NCBI GenBank assembly: GCA_002405525.1 | Contig: DHLY01000109.1 | Span: 1-25,928 of the forward strand | DNA from: Proteobacteria bacterium UBA4656 | GTDB lineage: Bacteria > Pseudomonadota > Gammaproteobacteria > Xanthomonadales > Ahniellaceae | DNA length: 25,928 nucleotides | Reading direction: 5' to 3' | In this document: piece after piece, positions 1 through 6,864 of the stretch | Position numbering within the stretch: position 1 is the first letter of the stretch | Layout of the letters: each line of letters starts with the position of its first letter | Program-made: the position numbers and the translations under genes | The notes under the pieces: generated by a model | The model's input: only the letters and a program-made list of their open reading frames with translations | What the model was told of the DNA's origin: nothing | Databases searched by the model: none

Positions 1-59
1 CCCACTCGGATTTCAAGAGAGGCGAAAAAATCCCCAACCCGCGGGTTTCTCGAGTCGCG

Positions 60-80
60 AGTCCGGCACAGGTCCGGACT
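60..80. other. Short perfect hairpin in the left-edge intergenic sequence
   Basis: AGTCCGG (60-66) and CCGGACT (74-80) are perfect inverted arms around a 7-nt loop. A second palindrome, AACCCGCGGGTT, lies at 36-47 next to an A-run at 25-30. The first 165 bases hold no gene I can support. These structures may belong to the 3' end of a gene outside the window. No U-tract follows on either strand within a few bases of 60-80, so a terminator role is unproven. Confidence 0.3.
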
Positions 81-139
81 GGCTCCCGCGAATCATCAAC
101 TTGCGTGCATGACCCGCGCGCGGGCCATCCATGGTCTGC

Positions 140-169
140 CTGAGAGGCTGTTTTTCCACCGTCTCTCAG
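140..169 (-). terminator. Inverted repeat over the stop codon of the SGNH hydrolase gene
   Basis: CTGAGAG (140-146) and CTCTCAG (163-169) form a perfect 7-bp stem with a 16-nt loop, and the distal arm contains the hydrolase stop codon. There is no T-tract after it in the minus direction, so it is at best a weak or Rho-assisted 3' end or an mRNA-stabilising stem. Confidence 0.3.
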
Positions 170-849
170 CGTGCCAGCAGCGCCTTCGCCACCGGCAGTG
201 CGCGCTTCGCCCACAGCGCGTACTGCGCGGCTGACGGGTGCAGGCCGTCGGCGGCGATCATGTCCGCCTGCGCTCCGGGCTCGCGCGAGATCGGCGTGAT
301 GTCCACGAAGGCCACACCCTGGCCTGCGCAGATGGTCGCCGCGGCTCGGTTGAAGGCGTCGATCTCGGCGCCGACGCGTGCCTTGTCGCGCGCGGAATTC
401 GCGGCGAACGGCGTCGCGCCCCAGTCGGGGATGGACAGCACCAGCACGCGGCCCGCGCGGTGGCCTGCGAGTTCGATCGCGCGCTCGAGCAGCGCGTTGA
501 ACTGCGCCTCGTACCCGTCGAGCGGCCGGCCGCGGTACTGGTTGTTGACCCCGATCAGCAGGGTCACCAGGTCGTAGTGCGGAGCGAGTTCGGCGTCGTC
601 CATCGCCGCAGAGAGTTCGTCCGTGGTCCAGCCGGTGCGGGCGACGATGGTCGGCGGATCGACCGCGATCCCGTCCGCGCGCAGCAGGGCGGCGAGCTGC
701 ACCGGCCAGCGGCCGACCTCGGCCACGTCCTCGCCGATGGTGTAGGAGTCGCCCAGCGCCAGCAGGCGCAGCGGCGCGTGGTCGGCGCGCACGACCGTGG
801 CCGCCGCGGCCAGCAGCAGCGCGCTAGGCCACCGCCACCTGGCGCGCAC
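166..849 (-). CDS. Secreted SGNH/GDSL-family hydrolase
   Basis: The 227-residue product is an SGNH-type esterase/lipase-like hydrolase. Block I is GDSYT at 33-37 with nucleophile Ser35, block II has Gly73 (RTGW), block III is GVNN at 100-103, and block V is DGLH at 201-204 giving the catalytic Asp and His. Residues 1-22 look like a cleavable signal peptide, so the enzyme should act in the periplasm or outside. The chosen start is a GTG at 849 that overlaps the 3' end of the aminotransferase gene by 26 bp, which implies co-transcription and perhaps translational coupling. A longer reading frame exists upstream, but it lies wholly inside the aminotransferase gene and lacks a signal peptide. Substrate cannot be told from sequence; carbohydrate acetyl esters or lipids are possible. 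Confidence 0.88.
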   Translation of the reverse strand: MRARWRWPSALLLAAAATVVRADHAPLRLLALGDSYTIGEDVAEVGRWPVQLAALLRADGIAVDPPTIVARTGWTTDELSAAMDDAELAPHYDLVTLLIGVNNQYRGRPLDGYEAQFNALLERAIELAGHRAGRVLVLSIPDWGATPFAANSARDKARVGAEIDAFNRAAATICAGQGVAFVDITPISREPGAQADMIAADGLHPSAAQYALWAKRALPVAKALLAR

Positions 850-2077
850 CGGCGTGGCGCGCCGCGTGGCGCTCCAGCGAGCGCTCGATGCGCGCGAACA
901 CCTCGGCGATCACCGGCGCCTGCGGCAGCACCGTGACCCGGAAGTGGTTGCGGTAGGGCACGTTGAAGCTGGAGCCCGGCACCAGCAGAACATTTTCGGT
1001 CTCCAGCAGGTCGAGCGCCCAGGCGTGATCGTCGACCGGACCGCTGCGCGCGGTGTCGATGCCGGGGAAGGCGTACAGCGCGCCGGCCGGCCGGGACACC
1101 GAAAGGAAACGGCTGCGCGCGACGGCGTCGAGGATCGCGCGCCGCGATTCGAACATGCGGCCGCCGGGGCGCGTCAGTTCGCTGATCGTGTCCGGGCCGG
1201 TCAGGGCCGGCACGATGGACCACTGCGCGGTGACGTTGCTGCACAGGCGCAGCGCGGCCAGCAGCACCAGTCCGTGGACGTAGTCCTGGGCATGCCGGAC
1301 GTCGCCCGACAGCGACAGCCAGCCCACGCGGTAGCCGCAGGCCCGGTGCACCTTGCTCAGCCCGGACAGCGTCAGCACCAGCGTGTCGGGCGCCAGTCGC
1401 GCCATCGGCTCGAACGTCGCGTCGTCGTACAGCACCTGGTCGTAAATCTCGTCGCACATCAGCACCAGGCGGTGGCGGGTGGCGATGTCGGCGAGCCGCT
1501 CCAGCAGGGCGCGCGGATAGACCGCCCCGGTGGGGTTGTTGGGGTTGATCACCACCAGCGCGCGAGTGCGTGGCCCGATCTGCGCCTCGAGCGCATCGGG
1601 ATCGGGCAGGAAGCCGTTGCCTGCGCTGCACTCATAGTGCACCGCGGTGCCGCCATTGAGGATGGTGCTCGCGGTCCACAGCGGATAGTCGGGTGACGGC
1701 ACCAGCACCTCGTCGCCAGGCGCGAGCAGGGCGCGCAGCGCGATGTCGATCAGTTCGCTGACCCCGTTGCCGATGAAGGTAGTCTCGACCGCAACATGCA
1801 GGGCGCCGCGCCGCTTCTGCTGCGCCACGATCGCTGCGCGCGCTTCGTTCAGTCCCTGCTCCACGCAATAGGCCTCGCTGCGCGCGAGGTTGCGCTCGAT
1901 CGCCTCGCGCAGGTGGGCCGGCACGCTGAACCCGTAGACGCCCGGGTTGCCGATGTTAAGGCGCAGGATCTCTTGCCCGCGGGCCTCCAGATCGCGCGCG
2001 CGATGGGCCAGTTCGCCGCGGATCTCGTAGCGGACCTCGGAAAGCCGCGGGCTGGCGGCATAGGCGCGTTGGTGCAT
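824..2077 (-). CDS. alaA: AlaA-type glutamate-pyruvate aminotransferase
   Basis: This 417-residue class I/II fold-type I PLP enzyme matches E. coli AlaA along its length, from the YEIRG segment near residue 17 and LRLNIGNP at 38-45 to the C-terminal NHFRVT. PLP-site features are NPNNPTG at 178-184, the Asp209-Glu-Ile-Tyr212 segment, the Schiff-base Lys242 in SGLSK, and the carboxylate-binding Arg380. AlaA makes alanine from pyruvate and glutamate in the cytosol. The ATG at 2077 gives the expected N-terminus; a longer open frame to 2653 adds sequence with no family match. The gene leads a two-gene operon with the SGNH hydrolase, an unusual partner. A possible -10 (TAGCAT, minus strand, 2111-2106) lies about 30 bp upstream. 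Confidence 0.93.
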   Translation of the reverse strand: MHQRAYAASPRLSEVRYEIRGELAHRARDLEARGQEILRLNIGNPGVYGFSVPAHLREAIERNLARSEAYCVEQGLNEARAAIVAQQKRRGALHVAVETTFIGNGVSELIDIALRALLAPGDEVLVPSPDYPLWTASTILNGGTAVHYECSAGNGFLPDPDALEAQIGPRTRALVVINPNNPTGAVYPRALLERLADIATRHRLVLMCDEIYDQVLYDDATFEPMARLAPDTLVLTLSGLSKVHRACGYRVGWLSLSGDVRHAQDYVHGLVLLAALRLCSNVTAQWSIVPALTGPDTISELTRPGGRMFESRRAILDAVARSRFLSVSRPAGALYAFPGIDTARSGPVDDHAWALDLLETENVLLVPGSSFNVPYRNHFRVTVLPQAPVIAEVFARIERSLERHAARHAGARQVAVA

Positions 2078-2272
2078 GGGCGGATACGGCAGCAGAGACG
2101 GTGCGATGCTATCCGGTTTCCGTCGTTCCGCCGCATACCGGAGGCGACTGCCAGCGCGCCGCCCCACCGCCGCCCGGAAGCGGCCGTCAAGGGGTTCCAA
2201 CCCTTCGCTCGCTCCTCGCATCTGACGGAGCTGGATGCGGCCTTGTGGCGGCTTCCGACCGGCTGCATGGAT

Positions 2273-2312
2273 GGAAGTCATTGAAAAAATGGTGAATCGG
2301 GGCATGACTTCC
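2273..2312. repeat. 9-bp perfect inverted repeat upstream of the adaptor operon
   Basis: GGAAGTCAT (2273-2281) and ATGACTTCC (2304-2312) are perfect inverted arms separated by 22 bp. The core ATGACTT recurs as a direct repeat at 2321-2327, 17 bp after the second arm begins. Multiple phased copies upstream of a promoter suggest a regulator binding site; the regulator is unknown. Confidence 0.4.
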
Positions 2313-2337
2313 GACCCATGATGACTTGCTGATCTGG

Positions 2338-2364
2338 TGTTATGGTTCGCTACAACACCGTAGC
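2338..2364 (+). promoter_or_regulatory. Extended -10 promoter with adjoining palindromic operator
   Basis: TG-T-TATGGT at 2338-2346 fits an extended -10 (TGnTAnnnT); no convincing -35 lies 17 bp upstream. It is followed at once by GCTAC-N6-GTAGC (2349-2364), which would sit over the transcription start. A palindrome in that place is typical of a repressor site, for example of the TetR type. The start would be near 2353, about 34 nt ahead of the small ORF. Confidence 0.4.
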
Positions 2365-2386
2365 AAAAAGTGCCCAGGAGGCCATC

Positions 2387-2533
2387 ATGCATTCGATCGA
2401 AGAAGTTCTGTTCAAGGCCATGCTGCCGATCTTCGAGCGCGCCGTCGCGAGGGTACGGCCGGCGGCCGGCGTTCCGCCTGCGCCGCTGGCCGCGCCGGCA
2501 GCGGCGTCCGTCGACCTGCCGCGGGCAGCGTGA
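2387..2533 (+). CDS. 48-residue small protein or leader upstream of the adaptor lipoprotein
   Basis: A short ORF (ATG 2387) has the best ribosome site in this region, AGGAGG at 2376-2381, 5 nt from the start. The product begins MHSIEEVLFKAMLPIFERAV, a likely amphipathic helix, then becomes a low-complexity Ala/Pro-rich tail to residue 48. It has no signal peptide or membrane span. Its TGA stop overlaps the GTG start of the adaptor gene (GTGA, 4 bp), so ribosomes ending here could restart on the adaptor gene, which has no good site of its own. It may be a real small protein or only a translated leader; I know no family for it. An in-frame ATG at 2342 would add 15 residues but lacks such a ribosome site. 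Confidence 0.6.
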   Translation: MHSIEEVLFKAMLPIFERAVARVRPAAGVPPAPLAAPAAASVDLPRAA

Positions 2534-3639
2534 GCGTGTGCTGCCTGCGCCGAGCGGCGCTCGCAGGCGTGCTGGGGCTGGTCGGCGCGGGTGCGCTGTC
2601 GGCCTGCGGCGGGCCAAACCCCGCCGAGGCCGCTGCGGCAGTCGCTGCGGCACCGACCGGGACGCCGGTGGAGGTGTCCGAGGTTGTTCGCGGCGACCTG
2701 TCGCCGACCTACATCGCCACCGGCACGCTGGAGGCGCGGCGCGAGGCCGTGCTGCTGGCCGAGGTGCCCGGCGAGCTGGTGTCGATCGAGGTCGAGGAGG
2801 GCGACCGCGTGGTCGCAGGCCAGGTGCTGGCGCGCATCGACGCCACCCGCCTGGCGCTGGAACTGCGCCGCGTGGCGTCCGAGGCCGACCGGATGACCCA
2901 CGACGTGGCCCGCAACGAGCGCCTTGCCGCGCGGCAGATGGTCAGCCGCGAGGTCTTCGATCGCTCCCGTTACGAGGCCCAGACGCAGGGTGCGGTGGTG
3001 GCCCTGAAGCAGCTCGAACTGGACAAGGCTGCGATCCGGGCCCCCTACGCCGGGGTGGTGACGCAACGGTTCGTCAAGGACGGCCAATGGCTCAAGGTGC
3101 AGGACCAGGCCTTCGCGATCGCCGACGTCGATCGCCTCGAGGTGCGGATCGACGTGCCCGAGCGCTTTGCGCCTCGGGTCGTCCCGGGCGCGGCGGTGCA
3201 CCTCGAGGCCGATGCGCTGCCGGGTCAGGCGTTCGCGGGGGTGGTGGCGCGTGTCGCGCCGGTGGTCGACCGCGCCAGCGGCACGGTGGCGGTGATGGTC
3301 GATGTCGAAAACGCCGGCGCCGCGCTGCGCCCCGGCCTGTTCGTGCGCCTCGGCATCGGCTACGGGCGGATCGCAACCGCAGTGCTGGCTCCGCGCGCGG
3401 CGCTGGTCGGAAACGACGGTGCACACCACGTGTTCGTGGTCGCCGGGGGCAGGGCGACCCGGCGCGAGGTCCGTCTCGGACTGACCGATGGCGACCGCGT
3501 GCACGTTCTCGAAGGTCTGACCGACGGCGAACAGGTGGTGGTGGTCGGCCAGCATGCGCTGACCGATGGCGCCCCGGTCCAGGCGCTGGCGCCATCGCCA
3601 TCGAACGACGGATCTCGGCGACCGGCCGACGCCACCTGA
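2530..3639 (+). CDS. Orphan RND/MFP-type periplasmic adaptor lipoprotein
   Basis: The 369-residue product is a membrane fusion protein of the RND efflux adaptor family. It has a lipoprotein signal with lipobox LSAC at 23-26 (lipidated Cys26). The first lipoyl half is near 75-104 (VPGELVSIEVEEGDRVVAGQ), a short alpha-hairpin spans about 105-165, the second lipoyl half is AAIRAPYAGVV at 167-177, and beta-barrel and membrane-proximal domains follow, with a hydrophilic tail. Such adaptors link an inner-membrane pump to an outer-membrane channel. Here the next gene is convergent, so the usual RND pump and OMF are absent and must be supplied from elsewhere. The GTG start at 2530 overlaps the stop of the small ORF and places the signal peptide correctly. 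Substrate is not predictable. Confidence 0.85.
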   Translation: MSVCCLRRAALAGVLGLVGAGALSACGGPNPAEAAAAVAAAPTGTPVEVSEVVRGDLSPTYIATGTLEARREAVLLAEVPGELVSIEVEEGDRVVAGQVLARIDATRLALELRRVASEADRMTHDVARNERLAARQMVSREVFDRSRYEAQTQGAVVALKQLELDKAAIRAPYAGVVTQRFVKDGQWLKVQDQAFAIADVDRLEVRIDVPERFAPRVVPGAAVHLEADALPGQAFAGVVARVAPVVDRASGTVAVMVDVENAGAALRPGLFVRLGIGYGRIATAVLAPRAALVGNDGAHHVFVVAGGRATRREVRLGLTDGDRVHVLEGLTDGEQVVVVGQHALTDGAPVQALAPSPSNDGSRRPADAT

Positions 3640-3660
3640 CCGGCCGCTGCGCCCCGGGGT

Positions 3661-3685
3661 CGCGTCGCCGATCAACGGCGGCGCG
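3661..3685. terminator. Strong hairpin between convergent genes
   Basis: A 10-bp stem with one G-T wobble (3661-3670 with 3676-3685) closes a 5-nt loop ATCAA. It lies between the adaptor stop and the convergent membrane-protein gene, covering the latter's stop codon. No T-run follows on either strand, so it may act as a bidirectional Rho-assisted 3' barrier. Confidence 0.45.
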
Positions 3686-4058
3686 TCGACAGCAGCACGG
3701 CGATGGCCAGCGCGGCCAGGCCAAGTTCCAGGCCCAGGGCGATGCGCAGGAAGCTGCTGTCGGCACCGTTCGCGAGCATGCCGATCAGCCTCGCCAGCCC
3801 GATCCCGCCATAGGCCGTCGCCATCAGCAGCAGCCCGTCCGCGCGCCGCGCACTGCGCATCGCGCAGGCGACGAGCAGGCCGCCCAGCGCGATTTCAAGC
3901 CCGCCGTAGAACGCCATCACCTCGGTCGCCGCGACCGCACCCTGCAGGTTCAGCCCGGCGAGCGCGAAGGTCTGCAAGGGGGCAAGCAGGAAGGCCGTCC
4001 CGAACCCCAGGAACCCGAGGCCGCCCAGCCAAAGCGCGAAAATCCCGAACCGATGCAT
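3672..4058 (-). CDS. Small four-helix membrane protein, DUF4345-like
   Basis: The 128-residue product is highly hydrophobic, with four predicted membrane helices near 5-27, 42-66, 73-95 and 104-124, and ends in an Arg-rich tail (STRRR). The segment TEVMAFYGGLEIALGG around 45-60 resembles the AFYGGLE core of DUF4345 proteins, whose function is unknown. The start at 4058 is favoured by AGGAGA 6 nt upstream; the longer frame to 4283 encodes an implausible basic extension. It is a single gene, convergent with the adaptor gene and divergent from rsgA. The DUF assignment comes from a short motif and overall size only. Confidence 0.75.
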   Translation of the reverse strand: MHRFGIFALWLGGLGFLGFGTAFLLAPLQTFALAGLNLQGAVAATEVMAFYGGLEIALGGLLVACAMRSARRADGLLLMATAYGGIGLARLIGMLANGADSSFLRIALGLELGLAALAIAVLLSTRRR

Positions 4059-4318
4059 GCGTGTCTCCTGCCGAACAATGACGGTAGCCCCGCCGCTGTC
4101 GACGCCGTGCGAGGGCCCGCACGCCGGTGCCGGTCGGCGCAGGAGGCGTCCGGCGTGGCTGCCCGCCATGCCGTCGGGCGACAACCCCCTGCCGTGTGGC
4201 GCAGATTTCTCGCCCGCGGACGCACGGCGCAGGCGACCGAAGCCGACGACATCGACTCCGGGATGGCGCCGGACTCGCGGCATCGACCACGGGCAGGACC
4301 GCGCTTGCCCGAGATCCC

Positions 4319-4326
4319 GCTAGACT
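4319..4326 (+). promoter_or_regulatory. Putative -10 element (GCTAGACT) of rsgA
   Basis: TAGACT at 4321-4326 preceded by GC matches a GCTAGnnT pattern found also at 7402, 23297 and (minus) 23022. The predicted start would fall at about 4333, the GTG of rsgA itself, implying a leaderless or near-leaderless message. No -35 is convincing (TTGCCC at 4305 is too close). Confidence 0.4.
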
Positions 4327-4332
4327 CGTGCT

Positions 4333-5412
4333 GTGGAGCCTCCCCTCGACCCGTGCGCGTTGGCCCGCATCGGCTGGCGTGCCGATGATGCCGGGCTGAC
4401 CGGCAGCTTGGCCGAGGGGCGCCGGCTCGCGCGGGTGGTCGAGCAGCACCGCAGCGGCTATCGGGTGGACGTCGGCGACGCGGTGTTCGCGGTCGCCGCG
4501 CCCGCCGCGATGGTGCGCGCCGGCGTGGACCCGCGCACCCGGCCGGCGGTCGGTGACTGGGTGGTGCTCGCGCCGGGCCGCCCACCGAGGCTGGAGCGCC
4601 TGCTGCCGCGCCGTTCACTGCTGGTGCGCGCCGCGGCCGGGGAACGGCACGCTGCGCAGTTGATCGCCGCCAATGTCGACGTGGTGTTCGTGGTCTGCGG
4701 CCTCGACGACGACTTCAATCTGCGGCGGCTCGAACGCTACCTGCTTCTGGTCGAGGGCAGCGGGGCGCTGCCGGTGGTGGTGCTCAGCAAGGCCGACAAG
4801 GCCCCGGACGCCGACGCCCGGCGCCGCGAGGTGGAGCGACTCGCCCCCGGCGCGGTGGTGCTGGCGGTCAACGCCAAGGACCCCGCCACCGCCGAGGCGC
4901 TGGCCCCGTACCTGCGACCGGGCAGCACCGCGGTGCTGGTGGGTTCGTCCGGCGCGGGCAAGTCGACCCTGACCAACACCCTGCTCGGCATCGAGAAGCA
5001 GAAGACCGCCGAAGTGCGTGCGGCCGACAGCCGCGGGCGCCACACCACGGTGCATCGGGCACTGATCCCGCTGCCGGCGGGCGGCTGCCTGATCGACACC
5101 CCGGGGATGCGCGAACTCAAGCTGACCGGCGCCGAGGACCTCGACGCCGGGCAGTTCGCCGACATTGCGGAACTGGCGGCGGGCTGCCGCTTCCGCGACT
5201 GCGCGCACGCCGCCGAGCCCGGGTGCGCGGTGCGCGCCGCGCTCGCACAGGGCCGGCTCGAACGCGGCCGCTGGGACAACTGGGTCAAGCTGCAGGGCGA
5301 ACTGACTGTCGCGCGCGACAGCCTTGCCGCGCAGCAGGTGCGCAAGCGCCACGAGAAGACGCTCACCCGCGGGCCCGGCAAGCGGCTCACCGACAAGTAC
5401 GGGTCGCGCTGA
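4333..5412 (+). CDS. rsgA: Ribosome small-subunit maturation GTPase RsgA
   Basis: This 359-residue protein is a circularly permuted GTPase that helps late 30S subunit assembly. An N-terminal OB-fold region (about 30-100) precedes the G motifs in permuted order: G4 as LSKAD at 151-155, G1 as GSSGAGKST at 204-212, then G3 as DTPG at 255-258. The C-terminal zinc site is complete: Cys285, Cys290, His292, Cys298. Length fits E. coli RsgA (350 aa). G4 has Ser in place of the usual Asn of NKxD. The GTG start at 4333 sits just after a putative -10 and has no ribosome site, consistent with leaderless translation. The QEGLA-motif gene follows after 2 bp, so the two are probably one operon. Confidence 0.95.
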   Translation: MEPPLDPCALARIGWRADDAGLTGSLAEGRRLARVVEQHRSGYRVDVGDAVFAVAAPAAMVRAGVDPRTRPAVGDWVVLAPGRPPRLERLLPRRSLLVRAAAGERHAAQLIAANVDVVFVVCGLDDDFNLRRLERYLLLVEGSGALPVVVLSKADKAPDADARRREVERLAPGAVVLAVNAKDPATAEALAPYLRPGSTAVLVGSSGAGKSTLTNTLLGIEKQKTAEVRAADSRGRHTTVHRALIPLPAGGCLIDTPGMRELKLTGAEDLDAGQFADIAELAAGCRFRDCAHAAEPGCAVRAALAQGRLERGRWDNWVKLQGELTVARDSLAAQQVRKRHEKTLTRGPGKRLTDKYGSR

Positions 5413-5414
5413 CG

Positions 5415-6686
5415 ATGGCCGAGGACGAGGCGCGCACCCTGCAGGAACTGGCCGCGCTCGACCGCCGCCTCGTGCAGGCCGCCAAGCCCATCAAGCTCCT
5501 CTCCGCGGTGTCCTGGCCGGCGCGCATCCAGGCCGAGTTCCTCGAGCGCTGGCGCCATGGCCGCGTGCATCTGCCCGAGATCACCTATCCGCGCGCCGAC
5601 CATTCCGACACCCGCACCGAGATCGAGTCCGTGCAGGAGACGGCACACGCCTTCGGCGACCACCCGGTGGCCGACTACATCTGGCGCACTGCGGAGTCTC
5701 TCGACATCGCCACCCGCCTGCTCGATGCGCTGGGCACCGAAGAAGTCGCCGAGCACTCGATCCGCCTGTTCGGCAAGCCGGGCGACGAGCTGCCCGGATC
5801 CGAGGTGCACAACATCGACGCCGCGCGCCACTTCATCGGGCTGGCCGACGAGCTGTCGCACGAACTCGCTGCACAGGAGGCCGACTACTGCCTGTCGGCC
5901 GAGACCCTGCAGACCGAGCTGCAGGAACAGATCAGCCGCTTCTTCGTGCACCATAAGGTGCGGGTCGAGATCGACCCCACCCTGATGGCCAAGGCCGCCG
6001 CGGGCCCGACCCGCATCCGCCTGCGCTCGGCGACCGCGTTCTCGGAGTACGACCGTCACCAGTTGCTGGAGCACGAGGCATTCGTGCACTCGCTGACCGC
6101 GCTCAACGGCCGCGAGCAGGCCAATCTGCCGACGCTGGGGATCAACTCGCCGCGCATCACCGCGACCCAGGAGGGGCTCGCGACCTTCGCCGAACTGATG
6201 ACCGGCAGCATCGACATCGGGCGCATGAAACGCATCTCGATGCGCATCATCGCGATCGACATGGCGCTCAAGGGCGCCGACTTCATCGACGTCTTCAAGT
6301 ACTTCCTGGACAGTGGACAGTCGGAGACCGACTCCTTCACCTCCGCCCAGCGTGTGTTCCGCGGCGTGCCGCTGACCGGCGGTTCGGCGTTCACCAAGGA
6401 CACGGTCTACCTGCACGGCCTGCTCAGCGTGCATACCTTCTTCCGCTGGGCGCTGAAGAACTCGCGGCTGAAGCTGATCCGCCACCTGTTCGCCGGCAAG
6501 CTCACCCTGCACGACGTGATCGCGCTCGAACCGTGGTTCGATTCGGGCTGGCTGCGTCCGCCGCTGTACATCCCGCACTGGATCTCGCGGGCCAACGGAC
6601 TCGCCGGGATGCTTGCCTTCTCGCTGTTCGCCAACCGGATCCGGCTGGATCGGGTGCAGGCGGAGGACCTGGTGCTGGGGCTTTGA
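5415..6686 (+). CDS. QEGLA-motif (DUF1704) protein, probable zinc peptidase
   Basis: The 423-residue product matches the family often named flavohemoglobin expression-modulating QEGLA motif protein (DUF1704). HEAFVH at 220-225 gives an H-E-x3-H zinc motif (His220, Glu221, His225), and QEGLA follows at 252-256, where Glu253 is the likely third ligand. The family includes the eukaryotic MATCAP tubulin carboxypeptidases, which share this arrangement, so a metallocarboxypeptidase-like activity is likely; the substrate in bacteria is unknown to me. It has no signal peptide and should be cytosolic. The ATG at 5415 lies 2 bp after the rsgA stop, with no clear ribosome site, suggesting coupling. The old name reflects expression studies, not a shown mechanism. 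Confidence 0.9.
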   Translation: MAEDEARTLQELAALDRRLVQAAKPIKLLSAVSWPARIQAEFLERWRHGRVHLPEITYPRADHSDTRTEIESVQETAHAFGDHPVADYIWRTAESLDIATRLLDALGTEEVAEHSIRLFGKPGDELPGSEVHNIDAARHFIGLADELSHELAAQEADYCLSAETLQTELQEQISRFFVHHKVRVEIDPTLMAKAAAGPTRIRLRSATAFSEYDRHQLLEHEAFVHSLTALNGREQANLPTLGINSPRITATQEGLATFAELMTGSIDIGRMKRISMRIIAIDMALKGADFIDVFKYFLDSGQSETDSFTSAQRVFRGVPLTGGSAFTKDTVYLHGLLSVHTFFRWALKNSRLKLIRHLFAGKLTLHDVIALEPWFDSGWLRPPLYIPHWISRANGLAGMLAFSLFANRIRLDRVQAEDLVLGL

Positions 6687-6687
6687 C

Positions 6688-6837
6688 GGGTAGGGCCCAG
6701 AGCCCAGGGCCCCGGGTCCGGAAGGCGCGGCATCGTTGCGCGGCTGCCCCATACCCTTCGCCCTACACCCTGAAGACAGGCCGCGCGCTCCGGCCCGCGG
6801 CTCGATCGGTTCGTTCCGGGCCCTGGACCCTCTACCC
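6688..6837. repeat. Dispersed GGGCCCAG-type repeat, inverted pair
   Basis: 6688-6715 reads GGGTAGGGCCCAGAGCCCAG followed by GGCCCCGG. 6816-6837 is an imperfect reverse complement (CCGGGCCCTGG then ACCCTCTACCC). Between them 6750-6772 has related CCC-spaced text (CCATACCC, CCCTACACCC). The same wording recurs at 9509-9540 after rpoH. Short copies in two intergenic regions, in both orientations, suggest a genome-wide intergenic repeat family. Confidence 0.5.
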
Positions 6838-6864
6838 GACACCACTGCGGACACCCGTCTGGCG

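Larger units (their letters stand above)
2078..2386. other. Divergent intergenic region between alaA and the adaptor operon
   Basis: This 309-bp region has no gene. The half nearest alaA is ordinary GC-rich sequence with a candidate minus-strand -10 at 2106-2111. The half nearest the plus-strand operon is clearly more AT-rich and carries the inverted repeat at 2273-2312, a further copy of the ATGACTT core at 2321-2327, and the promoter/operator candidates at 2338-2364. Confidence 0.6.

Noticed and set aside
4737..6854. Minus-strand open frame of 705 codons opposite rsgA and the QEGLA gene
   Set aside because: Both genes on the plus strand are fully supported by motifs; the opposite frame is a composition shadow.
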